Positions 16,742-26,860 of a stretch of DNA of 51,074 nucleotides are shown here, in pieces. The number at the start of each line of letters is the position of its first letter. Positions within the stretch are counted from its first letter, which is position 1. The stretch is taken from the NCBI GenBank assembly GCA_944388145.1, contig CALXHQ010000015.1, forward strand, positions 1 to 51,074, written 5' to 3'. The notes beneath the pieces were generated by a model. That model was not told the DNA's origin. It was given only the letters and a program-made list of their open reading frames with translations, and did not search any database. Source of the DNA: an uncultured Gemmiger sp. GTDB lineage: Bacteria; Bacillota; Clostridia; Oscillospirales; Ruminococcaceae. The position numbers and the translations under genes are program-made.

Positions 16742-17404
16742 TCAGCGGATCATATGATAGACCAGGCAGGGACGCCCGCCGGTGGAGTAATCCATCTCGC
16801 CGGCCACCAGGTGATGCTCCAGCAGATAGGCCATATACCGGCGCACCGTCACGGCGGAAAGCCCCGCTGCGGCGGCAATGGCCTCGCCGGTCAGCGGCTT
16901 GCCGGCCTTGCGCAGGCAGTCCAGGATGCGTTCCAGCGTGGGGGGTTGCAGCCCCTTGGGCAGTGCAGTGGGGATGGTATCGTGCAGCAGGCTGTCCAGC
17001 GCGCTCTGGTCCAGGTTGCCGCCGCTGCGCATGGCCTCCCGCCGGCGGCAAAAGCTGTCCAGCGCCTGGCAGAACCGCTCGTAGGCAAAGGGCTTGACCA
17101 GATAATCCACAATGCCCAGCCGGGTCAGCGCCTCCACCGTGGCGGCGTCGTTGGCGGCGGTGATCATGATCACGTCAGAGGCGATGCCCGCCGCCCGCAC
17201 GGCCTGCAAAAAGGCCAGGCCGTTCATCTGCGGCATATAAAAGTCCAGAATAACCAGGTCGGCGGGGTGGCGGTGCAGCCAGTCCAGCGCCGGCCGGGGC
17301 GCCGTGAAGCATTGTACCGGCCCAAAGCGACCGTCCTTTTCCACATAGCGGCGGTTCAGCTCGGCGATCATGGGATCATCCTCGACGATCACAACGGAAT
17401 ACAT
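16742..17404 (-). CDS. CitB/DcuR-type response regulator
   Basis: 220 aa starting at ATG 17404 behind GGAAAGGAG. The receiver domain (1-120) has the acidic pair Glu8-Asp10, phosphoacceptor Asp54 in LVILDFYMP and Lys104 in YLVKPF. The C-terminal part is an HTH of the CitB/DcuR class: LDCLRKAGKPLTGEAIAAAAGLSAVTVRRYMAYL. This class pairs with CitA/DcuS kinases, as here, and normally controls uptake or use of citrate, fumarate or other small carboxylates. No such transporter lies in the window, so its targets are elsewhere. It is 17 bp downstream of the kinase gene and cotranscribed. Confidence 0.93.
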   Translation of the reverse strand: MYSVVIVEDDPMIAELNRRYVEKDGRFGPVQCFTAPRPALDWLHRHPADLVILDFYMPQMNGLAFLQAVRAAGIASDVIMITAANDAATVEALTRLGIVDYLVKPFAYERFCQALDSFCRRREAMRSGGNLDQSALDSLLHDTIPTALPKGLQPPTLERILDCLRKAGKPLTGEAIAAAAGLSAVTVRRYMAYLLEHHLVAGEMDYSTGGRPCLVYHMIR

Positions 17405-17421
17405 GGGCGGCTCCTTTCCTG

Positions 17422-19059
17422 TCAGGGGATGGGGTTGACGGCCTCCTGGCCTGCGTCGGGGCGGCGGAAGCTGATGATGAAGGAAGTGCCCACCCCTTGG
17501 GCGGACTCCACCCGCACCTCACCATGGTAGGCCTCCACAATGCTGTGCACCAGATACAGGCCGGTGCCATGGCCCTCGCCCTTGGTGGTAATGCCCCGCT
17601 CAAACACATGTTCGGCCAGCTCGGGGGGCATACCGGGGCCGTTGTCATCCACGCTCATCAGCAGGCCGTCCCCGCTCTCCCGCACGCTCACATCTACCTC
17701 ATAGCCGCTGGCGGCGGGCATCCGGCGGAATGCGTCAAAGGCATTTTCGATCAGATTGCCCAGCACCGTGATCAGCGCCGAGGCGGGCAGGCAGGCGGGC
17801 TCGGCCGAAAGGTGGCTCTCCGGGTCCAGGGTCATCCGCACCCCCAGCTCGGCGGCACGGCAGCTCTTGCCGATCAGCAGCGCCGCCACCGAGGGCTCAG
17901 CGATGCACTCGGCAATCTTACCGGTGGACAGCGCCCGGGCCTGGGTCAGCTGCAGCACATACTCCTCCGCCCGGGCGCTCTCTCCCAGCTGCAGCAGGCC
18001 CAAAATCACGTGCAGCTTGTTCATAAATTCGTGGGTGTAGGCGCGCATAGCCTCCACAATGTGCTGTACGCCGGTCAGTTCCCGGGCCAGGCGGGCCAGC
18101 TCGGTGCGGTTGCGGAAGATGGCCACTGCCCCCACAATGCGGCCGTCCCGCCGTACCGGCATCCGGTCGGACAGTACCTGAATGTGGCGGCGGGTCTGCA
18201 CGCTGACGCCGTACTCCGGCTGCCCTGTGCGCAGGACTTGGGGAATGGTGGATTCGGGGCGGACCTCCGCCAGCGGCCGCCCCACCGCCGTCGTTTTGTC
18301 CAGCGAGAGCAGTTCTGCCGCCGCCCGGTTCAGATAGATGACCCGGCTGTCTTTGTCAATGGCCAGCAACCCCTCATCCAGGGCGTCCAGCAGCTCCATG
18401 CGGCGCAAAAACAGATCCCGGAAGGCGTCCGGCTCATAGCCCAGCAGCTCGGTCTTGATGCGCTTGGCCAGCTGCATACTCAGCACGGCGCCCACCGCCA
18501 ACGCGGCAGCGCCCACCAACAGATAGGCCAGCAGCGTGGAGAGCACGGTCTGCCGGATGGACCGCAGATAGATCCCGGCCATCACATAGCCGGTCACCGA
18601 ACCTTCGGGGGTGCGCACCGCCGCATAGGCGCAGTGGTCGGCGCCCCGGGGGGCCTGGCTGTCATCCAGCAGGGCACCCTCTCCGGCGGCAATGCGGGCC
18701 ATCAGGCCGCTGTCCAGCGGCGCCAGCAGGGCCGGGTCGCTCTCGGCGGAGAGACTGTCGTAGAAGGCGTCGGGGTTGCCGTCCAGCCCATAGTAGGCGA
18801 ACAGGTCCACGTCGGGGATGGTCTTGACCAGCATCTCCACATAGGCGGCGGCCTCCTCGTCGCTGGAGGGGGCCGCTGTCCGGGGGGCGCCGGCGGCGGC
18901 CAGTACCGCGGTGGTCAGGGTGCGGTCACGGCTGTTGGCCTCCTGGGCCAGGTTCAGGGCCAGCGCCGCGCCCAGTGCCAGTACCAGTGTGACCAGAATG
19001 CCGGTGACTGATACATGGCGGGTCTGCCGGTAGATGCCGCCTGTCTGCTGCTTTGCCAT
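17422..19059 (-). CDS. CitA/DcuS-type sensor histidine kinase
   Basis: 545 aa starting at ATG 19059 behind AGGGGGG. Order: membrane helix (about 18-38), a periplasmic-type sensor domain of about 130 residues, second helix (about 172-195), PAS domain (about 220-315), a dimerisation helix with the Spo0B-like box YTHEFMNKLHVILGL (His343), and a HATPase domain with NLIENAFDA (N box), DDNGPGMPP (G1) and GEGHGTGLYLV (G2). The sensor is shorter and more Ala-rich than enterobacterial DcuS, and I cannot see its Arg-Xn-His-Arg-Xn ligand motif clearly, so the signal is unknown. A promoter with an extended -10 lies just upstream. Confidence 0.92.
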   Translation of the reverse strand: MAKQQTGGIYRQTRHVSVTGILVTLVLALGAALALNLAQEANSRDRTLTTAVLAAAGAPRTAAPSSDEEAAAYVEMLVKTIPDVDLFAYYGLDGNPDAFYDSLSAESDPALLAPLDSGLMARIAAGEGALLDDSQAPRGADHCAYAAVRTPEGSVTGYVMAGIYLRSIRQTVLSTLLAYLLVGAAALAVGAVLSMQLAKRIKTELLGYEPDAFRDLFLRRMELLDALDEGLLAIDKDSRVIYLNRAAAELLSLDKTTAVGRPLAEVRPESTIPQVLRTGQPEYGVSVQTRRHIQVLSDRMPVRRDGRIVGAVAIFRNRTELARLARELTGVQHIVEAMRAYTHEFMNKLHVILGLLQLGESARAEEYVLQLTQARALSTGKIAECIAEPSVAALLIGKSCRAAELGVRMTLDPESHLSAEPACLPASALITVLGNLIENAFDAFRRMPAASGYEVDVSVRESGDGLLMSVDDNGPGMPPELAEHVFERGITTKGEGHGTGLYLVHSIVEAYHGEVRVESAQGVGTSFIISFRRPDAGQEAVNPIP

Positions 19060-19089
19060 GCTGTGCCCCCCTGTTGCTTTGATGGCTCC

Positions 19090-19119
19090 AGTATACCACA
19101 AACCGGGCCGCGTACGCAA
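19090..19119 (-). promoter_or_regulatory. Promoter of the two-component operon
   Basis: On the minus strand, -35 TTGCGT, an 18-bp spacer and -10 TATACT. The -35 overlaps the T-run of the thioredoxin terminator, so the two units are packed directly against each other. Confidence 0.55.
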
Positions 19120-19154
19120 AAAAGCGGCGCCCCGCAAATATGCGGGACGCCGCC
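19118..19154 (-). terminator. Terminator of trxA
   Basis: On the minus strand GCGGCGTCCCGCA pairs with TGCGGGGCGCCGC (one mismatch) and is followed by TTTTTT. It separates trxA from the downstream kinase gene. Confidence 0.85.
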
Positions 19155-19182
19155 GAAGAACCGGGCGGGGAGGAGGGGGCGG

Positions 19183-19506
19183 TTACAGGGCGCCGCACTG
19201 GCGCAGAAAATCCAGCACCGCACCCTTGGGCTTGGCGCCCAGGCTTTCGCCCACATTCTGGCCGTTCTTGATCACGATCAGGGTGGGGATGCTCTGCACG
19301 CCGAACTGGGCGGCCAGGGCAGGCTGCTCGTCCACATTGACCTTGCCCACCTTGATGGCGGGGGTGGTCTCGGCAATGTCATCCACCACGGGGCTCATCA
19401 TGCGGCAGGGGCCGCACCAGCTGGCCCAGAAGTCGATCAGCACGGGCTTGTCGCTGCCAAGAACTTCGGATGCAAAATTGTCTTTGGTAATGGTCAAAAC
19501 TGCCAT
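19183..19506 (-). CDS. trxA: Thioredoxin
   Basis: 107 aa, the usual thioredoxin length, starting at ATG 19506 behind AAAGGAG. The active site is WCGPC (Cys31, Cys34) in DFWASWCGPCRMM, with the buried Asp25 and the cis-Pro in QSIPTLIVI. It reduces protein disulfides in the cytoplasm using thioredoxin reductase, which is not in this window. It is monocistronic: a terminator follows, and TACAAT on the minus strand at 19564-19569 may be its -10. Confidence 0.97.
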   Translation of the reverse strand: MAVLTITKDNFASEVLGSDKPVLIDFWASWCGPCRMMSPVVDDIAETTPAIKVGKVNVDEQPALAAQFGVQSIPTLIVIKNGQNVGESLGAKPKGAVLDFLRQCGAL

Positions 19507-19901
19507 GGTACACTCTCCTTTGCTTACAGCTTGGTTGGGGGAAAAGTTTCTTTGTCTGACTGTATTGTACCCCGGCGGCGCCGGCTATTCTGTGGCCGTG
19601 GCAACGAAATTGCAGGGCGTCCCCCGGGCCGGCTTTGCTGCCAGAAATTGCCCTGTTCCCCTTACCGCTATTGTAACAAGCTGCCCCCGCTCCGTCAACG
19701 AAAACGTGCCGCCGAAGATACAGTGCTGCGGACTTTGTGGGCAATCCCGGCGGGATGGAAAAGCCGGGATACCGCTGTCCGATCAAGAATATTCCGATTT
19801 GGACTACTCTGGCAAATTTAACGGTTTGTATTTTCTGCAAAAAGCGCAGACCAACAGGTGTCCTTCAGCTGCGTTGGATGGAAGCAGAGCCGGGCGGCAG
19901 T
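19507..19901. other. 395-bp interval without a gene
   Basis: The right part of the trxA upstream region (TACAAT at 19564-19569, minus) is the only promoter-like element. An ATCCCGGC/GCCGGGAT hairpin lies at 19744-19770. I see no ribosome-site-backed reading frame and no recognisable remnant of a gene. The base composition is more AT-rich towards 19790-19850. Confidence 0.5.
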
Positions 19902-20441
19902 TTACTGCACGGCGAGCATTGGGCCGGCCTGCTGTTCCGCCCATTCCTCCCGCAGCAGCCCGTACAAATGCAGATCGGCCGGGCGGCCGTCCGGCAGGAC
20001 AACCTGCATGCGCTGCACGCCCTCCCGCCGCATGCCCAGCCTGCGCATCAATGGTACCGAGCGGGCAGGGTCGGCAGTCTCAGCAAAGATCTTGCGGGCG
20101 CCCAGCCGGTCGAAGGCCGCATCAATCACGGTGCGGCAGCTCTCGAGGGCATAGCCCTGCCGCCAAACCGCCCGGTTGAAAAACCAACCGATCTCGTACA
20201 CGGCGGGGGCGGTTTCGTGCAGCAGCAGGTAGCCGATCAGCTTGCCGTCCGCCCGGCGCACCACCGCCAGCCCGCCCTGCCGCCGGATGCAAAATTCACG
20301 CATAAAATTTTCCGTCTGCGCCCGGGTGCTGGGCGGCTGGCTGAAGCGCATGGTTTCGGCGTCGCCCAGGATCTCCTGCAAACCGTCCAGGTCTTCCGGC
20401 ACAAACGGGCGCACGGTGGTGCGCGGTGTTTCCAGGTTCAT
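19902..20441 (-). CDS. GNAT-family N-acetyltransferase (RimJ/RimL type)
   Basis: 179 aa. Of two adjacent ATGs (20447 and 20441), the second is 7 nt from AAAGGAG and is preferred. The fold order is typical of RimJ/RimL-like enzymes: TTVRPFVPEDLDGL at the start, GKLIGYLLLH, YEIGWFFNRAVWRQGYALESC (acetyl-CoA loop region, with the Q/RxxG motif as RQGYA) and the closing KIFAETADPARSVPLMRRLGMRREG. It transfers acetyl from acetyl-CoA to an amine; the substrate may be a protein N-terminus, a polyamine or an antibiotic. It is divergent from gdhA. Confidence 0.85.
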   Translation of the reverse strand: MNLETPRTTVRPFVPEDLDGLQEILGDAETMRFSQPPSTRAQTENFMREFCIRRQGGLAVVRRADGKLIGYLLLHETAPAVYEIGWFFNRAVWRQGYALESCRTVIDAAFDRLGARKIFAETADPARSVPLMRRLGMRREGVQRMQVVLPDGRPADLHLYGLLREEWAEQQAGPMLAVQ

Positions 20442-20603
20442 ATCCATTCTCCTTTGCGGGCGGTTACGCCCGCCGTGTTGCCACCAGCATACCATATCTG
20501 GCACAAAATTGCATCCTGTGCATAGAGTTGCAGAATATACATTTAGCTGTGCCTGCACTGAAAACAAATGACGCCAAAATGCGGACGTTTTTCGGATTTT
20601 CTC

Positions 20604-20632
20604 TTGCACAATGGCCTGTCTCGTTGTAAAAT
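20604..20632 (+). promoter_or_regulatory. Promoter of gdhA
   Basis: -35 TTGCAC, 17-bp spacer and -10 TAAAAT. The predicted start near 20640 gives a leader of about 150 nt, most of it in stable secondary structure. It lies in the 350-bp interval between the GNAT and gdhA genes. Confidence 0.75.
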
Positions 20633-20649
20633 AAATATTGTGTAGCAAA

Positions 20650-20770
20650 GGCGCTGCGCCATGGGTCAGCCGTACCGGTACGAGGGGTGCGGCTGCGGGG
20701 CGGCCGCCCTTGCAAAGTGAACCTGGCGCAGCGCCGCTCCCTTCCAAAGGCGGCGAAGTGCCGCCAATTT
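20650..20770 (+). promoter_or_regulatory. Structured gdhA leader with possible attenuator
   Basis: GGCGCTGCGCCA (20650-20661) pairs perfectly with TGGCGCAGCGCC (20724-20735). This 12-bp closing stem encloses at least two smaller hairpins, with AGCCG/CGGCT arms at 20668-20694 and a GGCGGCCGCC palindrome. A GGCGGC-GAAGT-GCCGCC hairpin followed by AATTTT (20749-20770) looks like a terminator just before the ribosome site. GCCGCC at 20703-20708 could instead pair with GGCGGC at 20749-20754 and break that terminator. This layout is that of a riboswitch or attenuator, but I recognise no family. Confidence 0.5.
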
Positions 20771-20773
20771 TAA

Positions 20774-22138
<1,365 letters not shown>

Positions 22139-22179
22139 TGCAGCCGGCCTGACACAGCCGCACAAACCGCCACAGCGCA

Positions 22180-22222
22180 AGCAGCCCCGCCCGCATTTTT
22201 GTGGGCGGGGCTGCTCCTTTTT
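22180..22222 (+). terminator. Terminator of gdhA
   Basis: AGCAGCCCCGCCCGC pairs with GTGGGCGGGGCTGCT around an AT-rich loop and is followed by CCTTTTTCC. Confidence 0.88.
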
Positions 22223-22268
22223 CCGGCAAGGAGGCGGCCGGCTGCGGTGCACAAAAACATAGAGGGAT

Positions 22269-22313
22269 AAAAAAGCGGCCCTGCCGCCGGGAAATTCCGG
22301 CGGCAGGGCCGCT
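22269..22313 (-). terminator. Terminator of the ABC exporter operon
   Basis: A perfect 17-bp stem (AGCGGCCCTGCCGCCGG and its complement) with a 6-nt loop is followed on the minus strand by TTTTTT. It ends the marR-ABC unit 43 bp after its last stop. Confidence 0.93.
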
Positions 22314-22355
22314 GCTTGGTTGTACGCACCGTTGGTCACGGGGCGATGGAGGGGA

Positions 22356-24302
22356 TCAATCCAGCTCCAGCGCGCCGGTGTACAGCTGATAGTAGGTGCC
22401 GTGCAGGGCAATCAGCTGCTCGTGGGTGCCGCGCTCGATGATGCGGCCGTGGTCCAAAACCATGATCGCGTCGGCGTTCTGCACCGTGGACAGGCGGTGG
22501 GCGATGACAAAGGTGGTGCGGCCGGTCATCAGGGCGTCCATGCCCCGCTGGACAATGGCCTCGGTGTGGGTGTCAATGGAGGAGGTTGCCTCGTCCATGA
22601 TCATAACCGGGGGATCCGCCACGGCCGCGCGGGCGATGGCCAGCAGCTGGCGCTGGCCCTGGCTCAGGTTGGCGCCGTTGCCGGTCAGCATGGTGTTGTA
22701 GCCATCGGGCAGGCGGCTGATAAAGTCATCCGCGCCGGCCAGCTTGGCGGCGGCGATGCACTCCTCGTCATGGGCTTCCAGGTTGCCGTAGCGGATGTTC
22801 TCCATCACGGTGCCGGTGAACAGGTTGGTGTCCTGCAGGACGATGCCCAGCGAGTGGCGCAGGTCGGCCTTTTTGATCTTCTTGATGTTGATGCCGTCGT
22901 ACCGGATCTTGCCGTCGGTGATATCGTAGAAGCGGTTGATCAGGTTGGTGATGGTTGTCTTGCCGGCGCCGGTGGAACCGACAAAGGCCACCTTCTGGCC
23001 CGGCTTGGCGTACAGCGAGATGTCATGCAGCACCGTCTTTTCGGGCACATAGCCGAAGTCCACATCGTAGAAGCGGACATCGCCGCGCAGGCGGGTGTAG
23101 GTGATGGTGCCGTCGTGGTGGGGGTGCTTCCAGGCCCAGACGTTGGTGCGCTCGGGGTACTCTTCCAGGGTGCCGTCGGCCTTCTCGCGGGCGTTGACCA
23201 GGGTGACGTAACCGTCGTCCTGCTCCGGCTCCTCGTCCAGCAGGGCGAAGATACGGTGGGCGCCGGCCAGGCCCATGACCACCATGTTGACCTGGTTGGA
23301 AACCTGGCCGATGGCGCCGGCAAACTGCTTGGTCATGTTCAGGAAAGGCACCACGATGGAGATGCTGAACGCCATGCCGGAAATGCTCACGTTGGGCGCG
23401 CCGCTCAGCAGCAGCGCACCACCGGCCAGGGCGACCACAACGTACATGACGTTGCCGACATTGCTCAGCAGGGGCATCAGGATGTTGGCAAACCGGTTGC
23501 CGTTGCGGGCGTTGTAGAAGATTTCGCCGTTGACCTTATCAAAGTCGGACTTGGCGGCCTCCTCATGGCAGAAAACCTTGATGACCTTCTGGCCGGTCAT
23601 CATCTCTTCCATGAACGCCTCGGCGTGGGCCAGGGTGATCTGCTGGCGCAGGAAGTACTTGGAGGAAAGGGAGGTGATTGCGCGGGCAGCAAACGCCATG
23701 CAGACAACGCCGACCACCACAATCAGCGCCAGGATGGCGCTGTAATACACCATGATGCAGAACACCGAGAACAGCGTGATGGCGGAAATGGTGATCTGGG
23801 GCAGGCTCTGGCTGATGAGCTGGCGCAGGGTATCCACGTCGTTGGTGTAATAGCTCATGATATCGCCATGGCCGTTGGTGTCAAAGTATTTGATGGGCAG
23901 GTCCTGCATGTGGTCGAACATCTTCTCGCGAAGTTTCTTCAGCGAGCCCTGGGTGATGATGGCCATCAGCTGGGTGTAAAGGGTACCGGCGATCAGGCTG
24001 ATGACGTACATCACAGCCAGGATCACGACAAGGCCCATGATCTGGCCGGCAACGCCGCTCCAGTCGCCGCTCTTATAATTGTCATCCACCACCTGGATGA
24101 CGTTCTGCATAAAGACCGAGGGAACCGAGCTGACAACCGCGTTGATCACGATGCACACCATTGTGACAGGCAGCAGCACCGGGTAAAATTCAAACAGCGT
24201 GCGCAGCAGGCGGCGCAAAACGCCTTTGGGGGCGCGCTTGCCGCGCTGGGTTGTGGTGTGGGGATTCACAGACGGGGTGGAACTGGTCTGATTATTGGGC
24301 AT
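22356..24302 (-). CDS. Heterodimeric ABC exporter, canonical half
   Basis: 648 aa. ATG 24302 is preferred (GGTGATC close upstream); a GTG three codons earlier is possible. The start overlaps the partner's stop by 11 bp. Six membrane helices (about 40-345) are followed by a linker of about 45 residues that is longer than usual (about 360-405), then the ATPase: Walker A GSTGAGKTT (442-450), signature LSQGQ (546-550), Walker B MIMDEATSSID with catalytic Glu571, and switch His602 (IAHRLSTV). With the degenerate partner it forms a type IV exporter of multidrug or lipid type; the substrate is unknown. A MarR regulator heads the operon. Confidence 0.93.
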   Translation of the reverse strand: MPNNQTSSTPSVNPHTTTQRGKRAPKGVLRRLLRTLFEFYPVLLPVTMVCIVINAVVSSVPSVFMQNVIQVVDDNYKSGDWSGVAGQIMGLVVILAVMYVISLIAGTLYTQLMAIITQGSLKKLREKMFDHMQDLPIKYFDTNGHGDIMSYYTNDVDTLRQLISQSLPQITISAITLFSVFCIMVYYSAILALIVVVGVVCMAFAARAITSLSSKYFLRQQITLAHAEAFMEEMMTGQKVIKVFCHEEAAKSDFDKVNGEIFYNARNGNRFANILMPLLSNVGNVMYVVVALAGGALLLSGAPNVSISGMAFSISIVVPFLNMTKQFAGAIGQVSNQVNMVVMGLAGAHRIFALLDEEPEQDDGYVTLVNAREKADGTLEEYPERTNVWAWKHPHHDGTITYTRLRGDVRFYDVDFGYVPEKTVLHDISLYAKPGQKVAFVGSTGAGKTTITNLINRFYDITDGKIRYDGINIKKIKKADLRHSLGIVLQDTNLFTGTVMENIRYGNLEAHDEECIAAAKLAGADDFISRLPDGYNTMLTGNGANLSQGQRQLLAIARAAVADPPVMIMDEATSSIDTHTEAIVQRGMDALMTGRTTFVIAHRLSTVQNADAIMVLDHGRIIERGTHEQLIALHGTYYQLYTGALELD

Positions 24303-26037
24303 CTTGATCACCTGCCTTATTCTGGGAAGTATAGACCTCGCGGTAGATATCGCTGGTCTTCATCAGCTCTTCATGGGTGCCGATGGCGCTGATGCGGCCG
24401 CCGTCCATCACGATGATGCGGTCGGCGTCCTGCACGCTGGCAACACGCTGGGCAATGATGATCTTGGTGGTATCCGGGATAAACTCGCGGAAGCCCTTGC
24501 GGATCATCGCATCGGTTTTGGTATCAACGGCGCTGGTGGAGTCGTCCAGGATCAGGATCTTGGGCTTCTTCAGCAGGGCGCGGGCAATGCACAGGCGCTG
24601 CTTCTGGCCGCCGGATACGTTGGAGCCGCCCTGCTCGATCCAGGTGTCGTACTTATCCGGGAACTGCTGGATAAATTCGTCCGCCTGGGCCAGCTTGCAG
24701 GCTTCCTCCATCTCGGCGTCGGTGGCGTTGGGGTTGCCCCAGCGCAGGTTGTCCTTGATGGTGCCGCTGAACAGCACGTTCTTCTGCAGCACCACAGCCA
24801 CCTGGTTGCGCAGGGCCTCCAGGTCATACTCCCGCACGTCGTGGCCGCCCACCTTGACCGAGCCCTCGGTCACGTCGTACAGGCGGGGAATCAGCTGGAC
24901 CAGCGTGCTCTTGGAGGAGCCGGTGCCGCCCATGATACCGATGACCTCGCCGGACTTGATGTGCAGGTTCACACCGGACAGCGCATCGCGCTCCGCCTTT
25001 TTGGAATACTTGAAGCTGACGTTGTCAAAGTCGATGGAGCCGTCCTTCACCTCGGTGAGAGCATTCGCCGGGCTGGTCAGGCTGCTCTTTTCGCTCATCA
25101 CCTCGACAATACGCTCGGCAGATTCCTGGGACATACTGATCATGGTGAACACCATGGACAGCATCATCAGGCTCATCAGGATCTGGAAGCTGTAAGTCAG
25201 GATGGAGGACATCTGGCCAACGTTGATCCCGACACCCTTGCTGGTGATGACCGCGTAGGAGCCGAAAGTCATGACAAACACCACGCCGGCATAGACACAG
25301 AACTGCATCATCGGGCTGTTGAGCGCCATGATGCGCTCGGCCTTGGTAAAGTCCTTGCAGACATCCTCGGCCGCCGCGGCAAACTTCTTTTTCTCGTAGT
25401 CCTCACGCACATAGCTCTTGACCACGCGCATGGCCTGGACGTTCTCCTGCACCGAGTCGTTCAGCGCGTCGTACTTGCGGAAGACGCGGCGGAAGATCGG
25501 TGTTGCGGCGCGGATAACCAGGACCAGGCCAATGGCCAGCAGCGGGATGGTGACCAGGAAGATCATGGCCAGGCGGCCGCCCATGGCAAAGCCCATGGTG
25601 AAGGAGAAAATCAGCATCAGCGGGCTGCGGATGGCAATGCGGATGATCATCATGAAGGACATCTGCACGTTGACCACGTCGGTGGTCATACGGGTGACCA
25701 GGCTGGAAACCGAGAATTTGTCGATGTTCTCAAACGAATAGTCCTGGATACGATAGAACATATCCTTGCGCAGGTTTTTGGCGAAACCGGTGGAAGCGGT
25801 GGCGCAGGTATTGCCTGCGGCCACGCCGAATACCAGCGAGATCACCGCCATAATCAGCAGCTCGATGCCGTAGCGGACGATCACATCCATACCGCAGCCG
25901 GCCTGCATTTCGTTGACCAGATTGGCGATTACAAAGGGGAGCGCGCACTCCATGATAACCTCCACCGTCACCAGCAGAGGCGTCAGGATCGTGAGCCGCT
26001 TGTACTCGCGAATACTGCGGGCCAAAGTTTTTATCAT
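24292..26037 (-). CDS. Heterodimeric ABC exporter, degenerate-site half
   Basis: 581 aa. ATG 26037 is 10 nt from AGGAGG; ATG 26046, almost touching it, is less likely. Six membrane helices are followed by an ATPase domain with several departures from consensus: Walker A reads GGTGSSKST (370-378; Ser for the last Gly), the Walker B carboxylate is Asp499 rather than Glu (ILILDDSTSAVD), and the switch His is Gln530 (IIAQRVASV). The signature VSGGQKQR is intact, so it completes the working site with the partner's Walker motifs. This asymmetry is the standard pattern of heterodimers such as TM287/288 and BmrCD. Confidence 0.93.
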   Translation of the reverse strand: MIKTLARSIREYKRLTILTPLLVTVEVIMECALPFVIANLVNEMQAGCGMDVIVRYGIELLIMAVISLVFGVAAGNTCATASTGFAKNLRKDMFYRIQDYSFENIDKFSVSSLVTRMTTDVVNVQMSFMMIIRIAIRSPLMLIFSFTMGFAMGGRLAMIFLVTIPLLAIGLVLVIRAATPIFRRVFRKYDALNDSVQENVQAMRVVKSYVREDYEKKKFAAAAEDVCKDFTKAERIMALNSPMMQFCVYAGVVFVMTFGSYAVITSKGVGINVGQMSSILTYSFQILMSLMMLSMVFTMISMSQESAERIVEVMSEKSSLTSPANALTEVKDGSIDFDNVSFKYSKKAERDALSGVNLHIKSGEVIGIMGGTGSSKSTLVQLIPRLYDVTEGSVKVGGHDVREYDLEALRNQVAVVLQKNVLFSGTIKDNLRWGNPNATDAEMEEACKLAQADEFIQQFPDKYDTWIEQGGSNVSGGQKQRLCIARALLKKPKILILDDSTSAVDTKTDAMIRKGFREFIPDTTKIIIAQRVASVQDADRIIVMDGGRISAIGTHEELMKTSDIYREVYTSQNKAGDQDAQ

Positions 26038-26199
26038 TGGTGACATTCCTCCTTTTCCCTTTTACAAAATAGAATCTTTCACGGCACAGTTTCCTGTGCA
26101 GGGATCAACGCAGCCGGGACAGATCCAAGCAAAAATCTGCCGACGGCGGATACCACATTTTGTTATGCTGCGAACTTTTTAACAAGTTTTCACAGGCGC

Positions 26200-26679
26200 T
26201 CACGGCGCGCTATGGCCGGCGGTCTCGGCGCAGCAGTCCGCAGGCCGGCAGTTCCAGTCATCCAGGTTCTGCGACATTTTTGCCGCAATCTCCTTGAACA
26301 GCTGCACCTGACCCTCCGACAGGCCACGGGTCAGCTGGCGGTCATTGGCGCGCAGGCACTCCCGCACCTGGGCGTCCAGCTCGGCGGCATGGGGAGTGGG
26401 CACCAGGCTTTTCAGCCGGGCGTCGCTGGCCACGCTCTCCTTGCGGATAATCCCGTTGCGCTCCATCAGCTGCAAAATGCCGGTGGCGGTGGAGCGGCTC
26501 AGGCCGAAGGCGTTCTCGATGTCCCGCTGGAACACCGGCCCGTCCTTGCAGTGGACCAGAATATAGTAGATCACCCGGCTTTGCACGCCGGTGATGCCCA
26601 GGTTTTGCAAGGTGGCGTTCAGCCGTTGTTTGACCTTGTGTGACAGCAGGTTGATCCATGCCCCGCAGTCCTTTTCCAC
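26200..26679 (-). CDS. MarR-family transcriptional regulator
   Basis: 159 aa. GTG 26679 is chosen because earlier in-frame codons lie across the promoter and operator; GGGGGTGAG is upstream. The winged helix is seen in TGVQSRVIYYILVHCKDGPVFQRDIENAFGLSRSTATGILQLMERNGIIRKESVASDARLKSL. MarR proteins usually repress their own operon and lose DNA binding on meeting a small ligand or oxidant. The C-terminus has two close cysteines (CRPADCC), which could sense redox state. It lies 163 bp upstream of the exporter genes and probably controls them through the palindrome at 26723-26736. Confidence 0.92.
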   Translation of the reverse strand: MEKDCGAWINLLSHKVKQRLNATLQNLGITGVQSRVIYYILVHCKDGPVFQRDIENAFGLSRSTATGILQLMERNGIIRKESVASDARLKSLVPTPHAAELDAQVRECLRANDRQLTRGLSEGQVQLFKEIAAKMSQNLDDWNCRPADCCAETAGHSAP

Positions 26680-26722
26680 GTCAGTCTCACCCCCGCTCTT
26701 GCACAATGCACCAATATATTTA

Positions 26723-26736
26723 GTTCGTATACGAAC
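26723..26736. promoter_or_regulatory. MarR operator palindrome
   Basis: GTTCGTATACGAAC is a perfect 14-bp palindrome starting 4 bp downstream of the -10, where the marR transcript should begin. A dimeric repressor bound here would block transcription, so autoregulation is expected. Confidence 0.75.
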
Positions 26737-26739
26737 AGT

Positions 26740-26769
26740 ATGATACGACGTTTTGTCTCCCCTTGTCAA
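26740..26769 (-). promoter_or_regulatory. Promoter of marR-ABC operon
   Basis: On the minus strand, perfect -35 TTGACA, 18-bp spacer and -10 TATCAT (5 of 6). The predicted start near 26733 is inside the operator palindrome. Confidence 0.85.
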
Positions 26770-26860
26770 GAGCGAAGGCAGGATTTTTCATATTTTTCAC
26801 ACAGAGGTGCCCTGCCGCAAAAAAATGTCTGCGGCGGGGCTTTTCCCGGCGGTTTGGGTA

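Noticed and set aside
22320-26043. Long open frames on the plus strand opposite the ABC exporter genes
   Set aside because: They are mirror frames of the biased codons in the real minus-strand genes, rich in His/Gln/Gly, with no ribosome site or recognisable motif.
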